Assembly (NCBI GenBank): GCA_964250805.1
Contig: CAXUHG010000006.1
Coordinates: forward strand, 29,501-93,500
DNA length: 64,000 nt
Reading direction: 5' to 3'
DNA from: JBBQVS01 sp964250805
GTDB taxonomy: Bacteria > Chloroflexota > Ktedonobacteria > Ktedonobacterales > Ktedonobacteraceae
The position numbers and the translations under genes are program-made. This document shows positions 44,261-52,523 of the stretch, piece after piece. How positions within the stretch are numbered: position 1 is the stretch's first letter; the number at the start of each line of letters is the position of its first letter. A model generated the notes under the pieces. That model did no database searches, was not told where the DNA came from, and saw only the letters and a list, made by a program, of their open reading frames with translations.

Positions 44261-44985
44261 GTAAGAGCGGTGCGTATATTCTTGTTATCGACGATGAGAT
44301 AGAGATCGTTCGTGCCTTGCAACGTAGCCTCTCTGCTCATGGCTATAAAGTTTTTACCGCCAGAAACGGGGAAGAGGCCATACTTCTGAATGCTCAGCAC
44401 AAGCCTGACCTACTCCTGCTTGACCTCATGTTACCCGGTATGAGTGGGCTTGAGGTTTGTCGTCAAGTGCGGGAGGAATCAAATACTCCTATTATTGTTC
44501 TCTCTGTGAAAGGTGCTGAGCATGATAAGGTACAAGCCCTCGATCTGGGGGCTGATGACTATATCCCTAAGCCCTTTGGTATGAACGAAGTGCTGGCGCG
44601 TGTTCGCGTTGCACTGCGTCATGTTGCCCAGGTGCAGGTAGGCACCGAGCCGCATTTCCAGGCTGGCCCACTCTTCGTAGATTTCTCACTTCGCCGTGTG
44701 CGCATCAATGGGCGAGAGGTTCAGCTTACACCAACGGAGTATGACTTGCTCAAGATATTTGTCTCACATCGTGGCAAAATTCTGACACGACAGATGCTCT
44801 TGACGCAAGTATGGGGTGTAGATGCTCACAGTCGAACGCATAGCCTGCATGTCTACGTTGCTCAATTGCGCCGTAAGATCGAGCCACTCCCCGATGAGCC
44901 GCGTTTTATTCTCACTATCCCTGGAGTTGGCTATCGCTTCAGTGACGGGGAAGAAACTGAGACGGACGGGTCCTCAGAATCATGA
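44257..44985 (+). CDS. kdpE: KdpE-like response regulator
   Basis: A 242-residue OmpR/PhoB-type regulator. The receiver has the acidic pocket 'VIDDE', phospho-acceptor Asp56 ('LLLLDLMLPGMSG'), and Lys in 'DDYIPKPF'. A winged-helix domain follows ('LTPTEYDLLKIFVSHRGKIL', 'RTHSLHVYVAQLRRKIEP'). It is translationally coupled to the histidine kinase upstream and probably activates the kdp genes that follow. Confidence 0.93.
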   Translation: MSKSGAYILVIDDEIEIVRALQRSLSAHGYKVFTARNGEEAILLNAQHKPDLLLLDLMLPGMSGLEVCRQVREESNTPIIVLSVKGAEHDKVQALDLGADDYIPKPFGMNEVLARVRVALRHVAQVQVGTEPHFQAGPLFVDFSLRRVRINGREVQLTPTEYDLLKIFVSHRGKILTRQMLLTQVWGVDAHSRTHSLHVYVAQLRRKIEPLPDEPRFILTIPGVGYRFSDGEETETDGSSES

Positions 44986-45117
44986 GCATTTCCTGAGAAC
45001 AATACTGTTTCTTCGGAACGCACATTTACTCCTTTTGCTTTACACTTCAGTTGGAGGTGAGGGAAGAGGTATCATGTTAATGGTACATACCCTCTTTTCA
45101 TGTATTAGGAGTGTGTG

Positions 45118-45678
45118 ATGAAGGATGTCCGTTGGCTCCTACCTTTTACGTATGGACTAAATACAAACGCAATTGACTCTATTCTGCGGCAAGCAAAACA
45201 CTGTGATGCAACTATTGTTGCTGTCTCGCTTTGTACCGCTACTCTCCAGGAACAAATGCCTTTCGAGCAAAACGCTCAAGCAAGAGTTTTTTTGAAAACG
45301 GTCCAACGAGCGGCAGAAAAGCATCAGATTTCAGTCGAACGTTATCAGGTCTTTACAAGCGATGTAGTGCGAAGCATCCGCATGCTGACCTTTGACCTAC
45401 AATGTACAAGCCTTGTCGTTGTGACTGGTGAGAAACAAGGTGTGCTGTTGTCTACTCAAGAGCTACGGGCTTTGCTTCTTCACGAACAATCTTCGTCGCT
45501 TGTACTCATTCGGCTTCCTGTACACAAAGAAAAAACGTCCATACTCAATCGCCCTACAAACTTTTTCTCCTGGTGCCACCGAGGTCAAAAACCCCTTGTA
45601 ACAACTACATCAGTACATCCTGTTTCAGAAGAGGTAGGCCAGTACGCAGGTAAGAGCGGGGGAGAAACAGGAATGTAG
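45118..45678 (+). CDS. Usp-like protein, copy 1 (kdp-internal)
   Basis: A 186-residue soluble protein. The ATG at 45118 follows AGGAG and overlaps the stop of a 14-codon leader frame (TGATG). 'MKDVRWLLPFTYGLNTNAID', 'ISVERYQVFTSDVVRSIRML' and 'TGEKQGVLLSTQELRALLLH' align with the protein at 54120-54824; both look like universal-stress-protein folds with an unusual 'GVLL.T.E+R' C-terminal signature. The last ~45 residues are polar. It sits between kdpE and a receiver protein, which suggests an accessory role in K+ sensing. Its biochemical function is unknown. Confidence 0.6.
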   Translation: MKDVRWLLPFTYGLNTNAIDSILRQAKHCDATIVAVSLCTATLQEQMPFEQNAQARVFLKTVQRAAEKHQISVERYQVFTSDVVRSIRMLTFDLQCTSLVVVTGEKQGVLLSTQELRALLLHEQSSSLVLIRLPVHKEKTSILNRPTNFFSWCHRGQKPLVTTTSVHPVSEEVGQYAGKSGGETGM

Positions 45679-45715
45679 CCATCTTTATAATGAAGATGGA
45701 TAAAGGAGCGTTGCT

Positions 45716-46171
45716 ATGCCTGGAGCACATGTCTTGCTTGTCGAGGACGACGAGGTTCTGCGCGACTTAATTGAACGCAATCTCCAGATACGCGGTCATA
45801 CTGTGAGTGTCGCGGGAGACGTGCAAGAGGCGTTGAACCAGCTACGCACAAATTCCTTTGACCTCACGTTTCTGGATATCAACTTGCCCGATAAAACTGG
45901 ATGGGATATCTTGCGGATTGCCCAGGAAGAGGGGATTCTGCATACTCAAGAGCTTGACAGTGACGGGCAAAAGTTACCGGTTGTTGTACTCTCTGCTGTA
46001 CGAGTAAGTTCCCGTCGCCTTGCTGAATTTCATCCATTGGCGTATCTTCCCAAGCCGTTTCCGATGGATGCACTCTTACGCCTCGCAGCCGAGGCCGCTC
46101 AACGCCGAGATGAGAAAGAGTTTTTAGATACTCACAACGCTGCTAGTATGCAGCACTATCCATTTTCTTAA
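45716..46171 (+). CDS. Single-domain response regulator
   Basis: A 151-residue stand-alone receiver. 'VLLVEDDEVLRDLIERNL' gives the acidic pocket, Asp54 is the phospho-acceptor ('TFLDINLPDKTGWD'), the Thr/Ser is in 'VVVLSAV' and the Lys in 'AYLPKPF'. A ~10-residue insertion ('EGILHTQELDSDGQKLP') precedes strand 4. It has no output domain, so it may relay or buffer phosphate within the KdpD-KdpE system. It is inside the kdp array; a 7-bp stem (45679-45685 with 45693-45699) precedes it. Confidence 0.85.
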   Translation: MPGAHVLLVEDDEVLRDLIERNLQIRGHTVSVAGDVQEALNQLRTNSFDLTFLDINLPDKTGWDILRIAQEEGILHTQELDSDGQKLPVVVLSAVRVSSRRLAEFHPLAYLPKPFPMDALLRLAAEAAQRRDEKEFLDTHNAASMQHYPFS

Positions 46172-46186
46172 AGGAGGAGGAACTCT

Positions 46187-46279
46187 ATGCCTATCTTATA
46201 CGATCTTCTCGTAGTTGCTGTCACCATTTTATCCTTCTTAGCACTTATTGCCTTCGCTGTTGGGTGCAACAAGCTTTAG
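46187..46279 (+). CDS. 30-residue membrane peptide upstream of kdpF
   Basis: ATG at 46187 follows a near-perfect AAAGGAGGAGG site; stop at 46277-46279. The product MPILYDLLVVAVTILSFLAL... continues as one membrane helix and ends 'GCNKL'. Similar ~30-residue single-helix peptides precede kdpF in other bacteria, as far as I recall, with a C-terminal 'C..L' pattern. Its position 15 bp after the receiver gene and 18 bp before kdpF makes it part of the operon. It may help Kdp assembly, by analogy with KdpF. Confidence 0.65.
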   Translation: MPILYDLLVVAVTILSFLALIAFAVGCNKL

Positions 46280-46297
46280 AGAAAGAAAGGAATCGTT

Positions 46298-46393
46298 ATG
46301 AATACCCCACTCGAATATATTCTGGTTGGGATTATTACCTTAGCCGTCACAATCTATCTGGTGATTGCGTTACTGGCACCAGAGCGTTTTTAA
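46298..46393 (+). CDS. kdpF: KdpF subunit of the K+-transporting ATPase
   Basis: A 31-residue peptide with one membrane helix, 'VGIITLAVTIYLVIALLAPE', ending 'APERF', the typical KdpF terminus. ATG at 46298 follows GAAAGG; stop at 46391-46393. In E. coli KdpF stabilises the KdpABC complex. It lies 30 bp upstream of kdpA. The gene is short enough to be missed by most length cut-offs. Confidence 0.88.
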   Translation: MNTPLEYILVGIITLAVTIYLVIALLAPERF

Positions 46394-46423
46394 CGTATTG
46401 TTCAAGTACACAAGGAAAATGCA

Positions 46424-48157
46424 ATGGCACTTACTGTTAATGGCGTCTTGCAGGTTCTGATCTTCGCAGGCATCATCTTGTTGCTTACGAAACCTTTTGG
46501 CCTGTACATCTACCATGTCTTCGCGGGAAACCGCACCTGGTTCTCTCCTGCGCTCATGCCAGTTGAGCGTATACTTTATCGCATCGCTGGCGTCAATGGC
46601 GAGGAAGAACATGGGTGGTTGCGCTACACTATCGACATGCTCGTCTTCAGTGTTGTGGGTATGCTGCTCTTATATCTCATTGAACGCACACAATACTGGT
46701 TGCCGCTCAACCCACAGGGACAACTCAACGTTGAACCTGGCTTAGCCTTCAACACGGCTGCCAGTTTCACCACAAATACTAACTGGCAAGCCTATACGGG
46801 CGAGACAACAATGAGCTACTTCACGCAGATGGCTGGACTTGCTGTCCACAACTTTACCTCTGCGGCGATTGGTATCGCATTAGCTCTAGCCGTTATTCGC
46901 GGACTCACACGCCGTAGCGCACAACATCTAGGTAATTTCTATGTGGACATCACGCGCTGCATCCTGTACATCCTGCTGCCAATCTCGATTATTGGCGCAC
47001 TCTTCTACGTCTCGCAAGGCGTTGTCCAAAACTTTCGACCCTACGATGCCATCACTACTCTTGATGGTATCAAGCAAACGATTGCTCAGGGACCAGTTGC
47101 TTCGCAGGAATGGATTAAGGATTTTGGCACCAACGGTGGCGGATTTTTCAATGTAAACTCCGCTCATCCTTTTGAAAATCCGAATGCGTTCACAAATATT
47201 GTGATGCTAATCTCCATCTTTTCCATTCCAGCAGCCCTCTTCTACGTCTTTGGCAAAATGGCTGGCAACACGAAACAGGGCTGGACGCTCTGGATCGTCT
47301 CCGCCATTCTGTTCTTTGTTGGCATAGGTATAGCGATGCCTGCTGAGCAGCTTGGCAATCCGCAACTCACCCAATACCATGTCAATCAGCAGCCAACTGC
47401 CACGCAATCTGGCGGCAATATGGAAGGCAAGGAGGTGCGCTTCGGCATCACGGACTCGGCCCTCTTCGCGGTGGTCACAACCGATACCTCCTGTGGAGCG
47501 GTCAATAGCTTCCATGATAGCTACACTCCTATCGGAGGACTGGTTCCACTCACGAATATCGCGCTAGGCGAATTAGTGTTCGGCGGCGTCGGGTCGGGCA
47601 TTTATGACCTGTTAGTGTTCGCAATCATCGCGGTCTTTATTGCTGGTCTGATGGTGGGACGCACCCCCGAGTACCTTGGCAAGAAAATTGAGCGCAAAGA
47701 GATGATGATGGCTGCGCTAGCTATCCTGATTCTACCCGCGTCCATTCTGGGCTTTTCTGCGATAGCAGTTGTGACACCAGCGGGTCTTGCGGGTCTTGCG
47801 AATGCAGGGCCACATGGCCTGTCGGAAATCCTGTACGCTTACACATCGGCGAATGGCAACAATGGTTCTGCTTTCGCAGGATTGACCGCGAACTCGGTCT
47901 TTTACAACTGGACACTTGGTATGGCAATGCTGATTGGTCGTATTGCATTCGTCATCCCTATTCTCGCACTTGCGGGCACATTAGTTCGTAAGCGTGTGAT
48001 CCCAGCAGGGTTGGGTACATTCCCTACCACAGGATTTCTATGGGTATCTCTGGTCATCGGCGTTGTTCTCATTGTCGGTGCCTTAACGTACTTCCCTGCC
48101 TATTCGCTGGGAGCGATTGTTGAGCACCTGTTGATGCTTCAAGGAAAGACGTTTTAA
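46424..48157 (+). CDS. kdpA: K+-transporting ATPase subunit KdpA
   Basis: A 577-residue K+-channel-like subunit with about 10 helices. 'VNGEEEHGWLRYTIDMLVFS', 'TAASFTTNTNWQAYTGETTM', 'LGTNGGGFFNVNSAHPFENP'-like ('FGTNGGGFFNVNSAHPFENP'), 'TTDTSCGAVNSFHDSYTPIG' and 'GSGIYDLLVFAIIAVFIAGL' carry the four selectivity-filter loops. KdpA binds K+ at sub-millimolar levels and passes it to KdpB. Separated by 1 bp from kdpB. Confidence 0.97.
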   Translation: MALTVNGVLQVLIFAGIILLLTKPFGLYIYHVFAGNRTWFSPALMPVERILYRIAGVNGEEEHGWLRYTIDMLVFSVVGMLLLYLIERTQYWLPLNPQGQLNVEPGLAFNTAASFTTNTNWQAYTGETTMSYFTQMAGLAVHNFTSAAIGIALALAVIRGLTRRSAQHLGNFYVDITRCILYILLPISIIGALFYVSQGVVQNFRPYDAITTLDGIKQTIAQGPVASQEWIKDFGTNGGGFFNVNSAHPFENPNAFTNIVMLISIFSIPAALFYVFGKMAGNTKQGWTLWIVSAILFFVGIGIAMPAEQLGNPQLTQYHVNQQPTATQSGGNMEGKEVRFGITDSALFAVVTTDTSCGAVNSFHDSYTPIGGLVPLTNIALGELVFGGVGSGIYDLLVFAIIAVFIAGLMVGRTPEYLGKKIERKEMMMAALAILILPASILGFSAIAVVTPAGLAGLANAGPHGLSEILYAYTSANGNNGSAFAGLTANSVFYNWTLGMAMLIGRIAFVIPILALAGTLVRKRVIPAGLGTFPTTGFLWVSLVIGVVLIVGALTYFPAYSLGAIVEHLLMLQGKTF

Positions 48158-48158
48158 C

Positions 48159-50330
48159 ATGACGACACAAATGCAAACGCAAACACCCCAACAGCCGCAG
48201 GAACCGGATGTAATGCAGCCGTCGCGCCGTAAAGGGGATATGTCGATCTTTGATGGCAAAATTATTCGGCAAGCCATCATTGACTCCTTTGTCAAACTCG
48301 ACCCACGCGTACAACTCAGGAATCCGGTGATGTTCGTCGTCGAGGTAGGCAGCGCGGTTACAACTATCGAGTTTGTGCGCCTGCTCTTTACCCAACCAAG
48401 TGGAGCATTCACGCGCTCAGCTTTAACGGCTGAAACGATCTTCGTGCTAGCGGTCGCCATCTGGTTGTGGTTCACCGTGCTGTTCGCTAACTTCGCCGAA
48501 GCGATGGCGGAGGGACGGGGAAAAGCACAGGCAGACACTTTGCGCAAGGCACGCACCACCACAATGGCACGGCGTTTAGCCAGCCGTTCCCGCAATGCAG
48601 CAGTACAAGAGGTTGCGGCACCTGAATTACGCAAAGGTGACTACGTACTGGTCGAAGCGGGCGATGTTATCCCCGGCGATGGCGAAGTGGTCGATGGTGT
48701 GGCATCCGTCGATGAGTCCGCTATTACCGGTGAGTCCGCACCGGTCATTCGCGAAAGCGGCGGCGACCGCAGTGCTGTGACAGGTGGGACACGCGTCCTC
48801 TCAGACTGGGTGGTAATACAGGTGACAGCGAATCCTGGCGAGACGTTCCTCGACCGCATGATTGCGCTGGTCGAAGGTGCAAATCGCCAGAAGACGCCAA
48901 ACGAAATTGCGCTTAACATCTTGATTGCCAGCTTGACCATCATTTTTGTGCTGGTATGCGTCTCGCTGGAACCGTATGCTATCTACTCCGGTCAGGCAGT
49001 TTCTATTACCGTCTTGATCGCGCTCCTGGTTTGTCTCATTCCAACAACTATTGGTGGCCTACTCTCCGCTATTGGTATCGCAGGTATGGATCGCATGGTG
49101 CAGCGCAACGTACTGGCAATGAGCGGACGTGCGGTAGAAGCCGCTGGTGATGTGGACGTGCTTCTGCTTGACAAGACAGGTACGATCACGATTGGCAACC
49201 GTCAAGCCTCACGCTTTGTACCACTACAAGGTGTGGATGAACGCGACCTCGCGCAAGCAGCCCTGCTCTCAAGCCTAGCAGACGAGACGCCTGAAGGACG
49301 CTCTGTCGTAGCTCTGGCAAAGGAACGCTACGGTTTGTCCGACGATGCTACACCATCAGCCAATTTCATTCCTTTCAGTGCTCAAACACGGATGAGCGGC
49401 GTTGACCTGGAGAATGGAACGACCATCCGCAAGGGTGCTGGCGACTCCGTTGCGGCCTACGTAGCTGAACATGGAGGTGCGACGAGCGATGAGTTGAAGG
49501 GCATCGTTGAGGAAATTTCCAGGGCAGGTAGCACGCCACTTGTTGTCGCCGAGGTTATAGGCGGTACCAATGATCGGGGCGGACGGGCGCGTCTGCTGGG
49601 CGTAATCGAACTCAAAGACATTGTGAAGCGTGGTATGCGCGAACGCTTTGATCAATTGCGCAGCATGGGCATTCGTACCGTCATGATTACGGGTGACAAT
49701 CCGCTGACAGCGGCGGCTATCGCGAAAGAAGCGGGCGTTGACGACTTTCTGGCACAGGCAACTCCTGAGACCAAGATGAAACTCATCAAAGAACAGCAGA
49801 CCGGTGGCCGCCTAGTCGCCATGACTGGCGACGGCACGAATGACGCTCCTGCCCTTGCGCAAGCTGATGTCGGTGTGGCGATGAATACAGGAACGCAAGC
49901 AGCGAAAGAAGCTGCAAACATGGTGGATTTGGACTCGAACCCAACGAAGCTGATCGAGGTTGTCGAGGTCGGCAAACAACTCCTGATCACACGCGGTGCC
50001 TTGACGACGTTCAGTATTGCCAATGACGTTGCTAAGTACTTCGCCATCATTCCAGCAGCGTTCGCTGTGACCTATCCACAGTTAAACGCGCTCAACGTCA
50101 TGCACCTAGCATCACCTCATAGTGCAGTCCTTTCAGCCGTGATCTTTAACGCGCTGATCATTATCGCCCTGGTGCCTCTGGCTCTACGCGGCGTCAAATA
50201 TCGTCCAGTTGGAGCAGGTCGGCTCCTGCGCGACAACCTGCTACTCTATGGCTTGGGTGGGATCATCATCCCCTTCATTGGCATTAAGATTATTGATGTG
50301 ATCCTGCAAATCTTACACTTAACCTTGTAA
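48159..50330 (+). CDS. kdpB: K+-transporting ATPase catalytic subunit KdpB
   Basis: A 723-residue P-type ATPase of class IA. The phosphorylation motif 'LLLDKTGTITIGNR' is present, as are the actuator 'VDESAITGESAPV', the 'MITGDNPLTAAAIAKEAGVD' and 'AMTGDGTNDAPALAQADVGV' hinge motifs, and helix 'NDVAKYFAIIPAAF'. About 40 residues longer than the E. coli protein, mainly in the N-terminal polar segment (MTTQMQTQTPQQPQEP). It hydrolyses ATP to drive K+ uptake by KdpA. Confidence 0.98.
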   Translation: MTTQMQTQTPQQPQEPDVMQPSRRKGDMSIFDGKIIRQAIIDSFVKLDPRVQLRNPVMFVVEVGSAVTTIEFVRLLFTQPSGAFTRSALTAETIFVLAVAIWLWFTVLFANFAEAMAEGRGKAQADTLRKARTTTMARRLASRSRNAAVQEVAAPELRKGDYVLVEAGDVIPGDGEVVDGVASVDESAITGESAPVIRESGGDRSAVTGGTRVLSDWVVIQVTANPGETFLDRMIALVEGANRQKTPNEIALNILIASLTIIFVLVCVSLEPYAIYSGQAVSITVLIALLVCLIPTTIGGLLSAIGIAGMDRMVQRNVLAMSGRAVEAAGDVDVLLLDKTGTITIGNRQASRFVPLQGVDERDLAQAALLSSLADETPEGRSVVALAKERYGLSDDATPSANFIPFSAQTRMSGVDLENGTTIRKGAGDSVAAYVAEHGGATSDELKGIVEEISRAGSTPLVVAEVIGGTNDRGGRARLLGVIELKDIVKRGMRERFDQLRSMGIRTVMITGDNPLTAAAIAKEAGVDDFLAQATPETKMKLIKEQQTGGRLVAMTGDGTNDAPALAQADVGVAMNTGTQAAKEAANMVDLDSNPTKLIEVVEVGKQLLITRGALTTFSIANDVAKYFAIIPAAFAVTYPQLNALNVMHLASPHSAVLSAVIFNALIIIALVPLALRGVKYRPVGAGRLLRDNLLLYGLGGIIIPFIGIKIIDVILQILHLTL

Positions 50331-50350
50331 GCAAAGCAGAATGACAGAGG

Positions 50351-50398
50351 TCTCTCATGTATCAGTCCTGCTCTTACACAGGACTGATACATGAGGGA
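50351..50398. repeat. Intercistronic hairpin between kdpB and kdpC
   Basis: A perfect 17-bp stem (50354-50370 with 50379-50395), extendable to 20 bp with one wobble pair, and an 8-base loop, 20 bp after the kdpB stop. No T-run follows, and kdpC starts 32 bp further on, so it more likely tunes mRNA stability or the kdpB:kdpC ratio than ends transcription. Confidence 0.65.
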
Positions 50399-50429
50399 AA
50401 CGTTAGCGTGAAAAAGAAAGAAGTGGAGA

Positions 50430-51191
50430 ATGAAAACAATAGAACCCGCCCAGACAGAGACGCAGACACCAGAAGTACCCCGTCGCGTTGGGCTTGTGGG
50501 ATACTTACGACCAGCAATAGCGATGATGCTGCTCTTCACCATTATTACCGGACTGATTTATCCTGGTATTGTCACGGCACTCGCACAATTGATTTTTCCG
50601 TATCAGTCAAATGGAAGTCTGCATACGGTTGACGGCAAGGTGATAGGCTCTGACCTAATTGGTCAGTACTGGACATCCTCTAAGTACTTTCATGGACGTC
50701 CATCGGCGACATTGAGTGCTACAACTGGTAAGCCTGCGCCATATTCTGCGGACAACTCATCGGCCTCAAACATAGGACCGACTAACGGCTATCTTATCAA
50801 CGGCAATGGTACACAAGTTACCGTAACAGCAGGAACTCCTGCCCCTGCAGGTTCGACACCTGTCGCGGGACAGAAGAATACCTATTACATTCCTGGGACC
50901 TATGCAGGTGTCAAGAGCTATGCAGATCAGTTCCGGCAGGAGAACGGTCTTGCCCCAAACACACCACTACCTTCCGACATCGTAACCGCATCGGGATCAG
51001 GACTTGACCCCGATATCTCTATCGAAGCCGCCAACTTACAGGCGAATCGCATCGCACAGGTACGTGGTCTGTCCGTCACTAAGGTGCAACAGCTGATCAA
51101 CGATCATATTCATGCACGTTTTCTAGGCATCTTCGGCGAACCGTACATTAACGTGCTAGAGCTGAACTTGGCACTTGATGGGAAGCAATAG
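50430..51191 (+). CDS. kdpC: K+-transporting ATPase subunit KdpC
   Basis: A 253-residue protein with one N-terminal helix ('LRPAIAMMLLFTIITGLIYP') and an extracytoplasmic domain. 'DLIGQYWTSSKYFHGRPSAT' and 'GSGLDPDISIEAANLQANRI' are family signatures. It is about 60 residues longer than E. coli KdpC. The extra residues lie in the middle (~105-165), a Gly/Thr/Pro-rich insertion. KdpC supports ATP binding or assembly. The ATG at 50430 follows GGAG. Confidence 0.95.
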   Translation: MKTIEPAQTETQTPEVPRRVGLVGYLRPAIAMMLLFTIITGLIYPGIVTALAQLIFPYQSNGSLHTVDGKVIGSDLIGQYWTSSKYFHGRPSATLSATTGKPAPYSADNSSASNIGPTNGYLINGNGTQVTVTAGTPAPAGSTPVAGQKNTYYIPGTYAGVKSYADQFRQENGLAPNTPLPSDIVTASGSGLDPDISIEAANLQANRIAQVRGLSVTKVQQLINDHIHARFLGIFGEPYINVLELNLALDGKQ

Positions 51192-51208
51192 AAGTAGGCG
51201 GCGAGAGG

Positions 51209-52495
51209 ATGAGTCAAGAAAAACCTGACCATATTCTACGCGAGGAGGGGCGTCCCGATCCAGAGACGCTCCTCAATCGCTACAATCTACGTGATACTCA
51301 GGACAACGAGGACGAGGAAGAAAATCTGACCTCTGCTTCTGGAACAAACGATCATCACCATAGGCATGGTCGCCTTCGCGTCTACTTGGGGTCCGTCGCG
51401 GGTTCTGGCAAAACCTATGCCATGCTCGCGGAGGGTCACAGACGCGAGGCGCGAGGCACAGATATTGTCATCGGCATGGTCGTGACGCATGGGCGTCCAC
51501 AAACACAGGCGATGGTGGGCGATCTTGAAATCATTCCCCCTAAGCAGATTTCGTATCGCGGAGTAACACTGGAGGAGATGGATACCGACGCAATCATTGC
51601 CCGTCATCCCCAGGTGGTCCTCGTTGACGAGTTAGCTCATACAAATGCCCCTGGTTCTAAGAATGCTAAGCGCTATCAGGATGTCGAAGATTTGCTTGAT
51701 GCTGGCATTGATGTAGTAACGACGGTGAACATTCAACATCTGGAGAGTCTCAACGATGTCGTCGCAAGTATTACAGGTGTGCGAACGCGCGAAACATTAC
51801 CTGATCGTGTACTAGATGATGCTGATGAAGTCGAACTCGTTGACATTTCTCCTCGTGCCTTGCGGCAACGTATGCGTCACGGCAATATTTACCCACCTGA
51901 ACGTATCGAGCCATCACTCAACAATTTCTTTCGTGAGGGAAATTTGACGGCTTTGCGAGAACTTGCGCTGCGCCGTACTGCTGAGAAAGCTGAGTCGCAA
52001 CTGCAACGTTATATGACGGATCATAAAATCACGAAGTTATGGCCTGCCAACGACCGCGTACTCGTAGGCTTCGATGCGCGTCCACATACACGCCAAGTGA
52101 TCCGTGATGCATGGCGTTTAGCTCACGGATTACATGCACAACTGATCGCGGTAAGTATTCAGCCAGAAGGGTATCTTGCTTTTACAAGCAAACTTATCAG
52201 ATTTCTTAAATTTGGCTCTGATGCTGCGAGACAATACGAACTTGCACAACGCCGCATAGAAGACCACGTTCAGCTTGCGGAAGACCTTGGTGCCGAAGTC
52301 ATACGCCTGACGAGTCGTGATATTGCAAAGACACTGGTACAGGTTGCAAGAGAGCATCAGGTAACGCAAATCGTCCTTGGTCAACCCGCACGAAGTTGGT
52401 GGGAAGAAGTTCTACGTGGCTCTATTGTCAACCGCTTGTTACGCTTGAGTACAGCTATGGATATTCATCTAGTACCACGAGAAGGTGAAGAGTAA
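51209..52495 (+). CDS. kdpD: KdpD N-terminal sensor half (KdpD + Usp domains)
   Basis: A 428-residue soluble protein equal to the N-terminal half of KdpD. After ~50 acidic residues, the KdpD domain has a Walker A 'GSVAGSGKTY' (61-70) and Walker B-like 'VVLVDELAHTNAPGSKN', then 'VVTTVNIQHLESLNDVV'. A Usp domain fills ~285-428 ('RVLVGFDARPHTRQVIRDAW', 'VTQIVLGQPARSWWEE'). It has no membrane or kinase domains. In E. coli these parts bind ATP, IIANtr and c-di-AMP-type signals in related proteins. Here they must act in trans on the kinase at 42740-44260. Confidence 0.93.
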   Translation: MSQEKPDHILREEGRPDPETLLNRYNLRDTQDNEDEEENLTSASGTNDHHHRHGRLRVYLGSVAGSGKTYAMLAEGHRREARGTDIVIGMVVTHGRPQTQAMVGDLEIIPPKQISYRGVTLEEMDTDAIIARHPQVVLVDELAHTNAPGSKNAKRYQDVEDLLDAGIDVVTTVNIQHLESLNDVVASITGVRTRETLPDRVLDDADEVELVDISPRALRQRMRHGNIYPPERIEPSLNNFFREGNLTALRELALRRTAEKAESQLQRYMTDHKITKLWPANDRVLVGFDARPHTRQVIRDAWRLAHGLHAQLIAVSIQPEGYLAFTSKLIRFLKFGSDAARQYELAQRRIEDHVQLAEDLGAEVIRLTSRDIAKTLVQVAREHQVTQIVLGQPARSWWEEVLRGSIVNRLLRLSTAMDIHLVPREGEE

Positions 52496-52523
52496 CAAGC
52501 CTTCGGCGGTAACTACCTCACAT

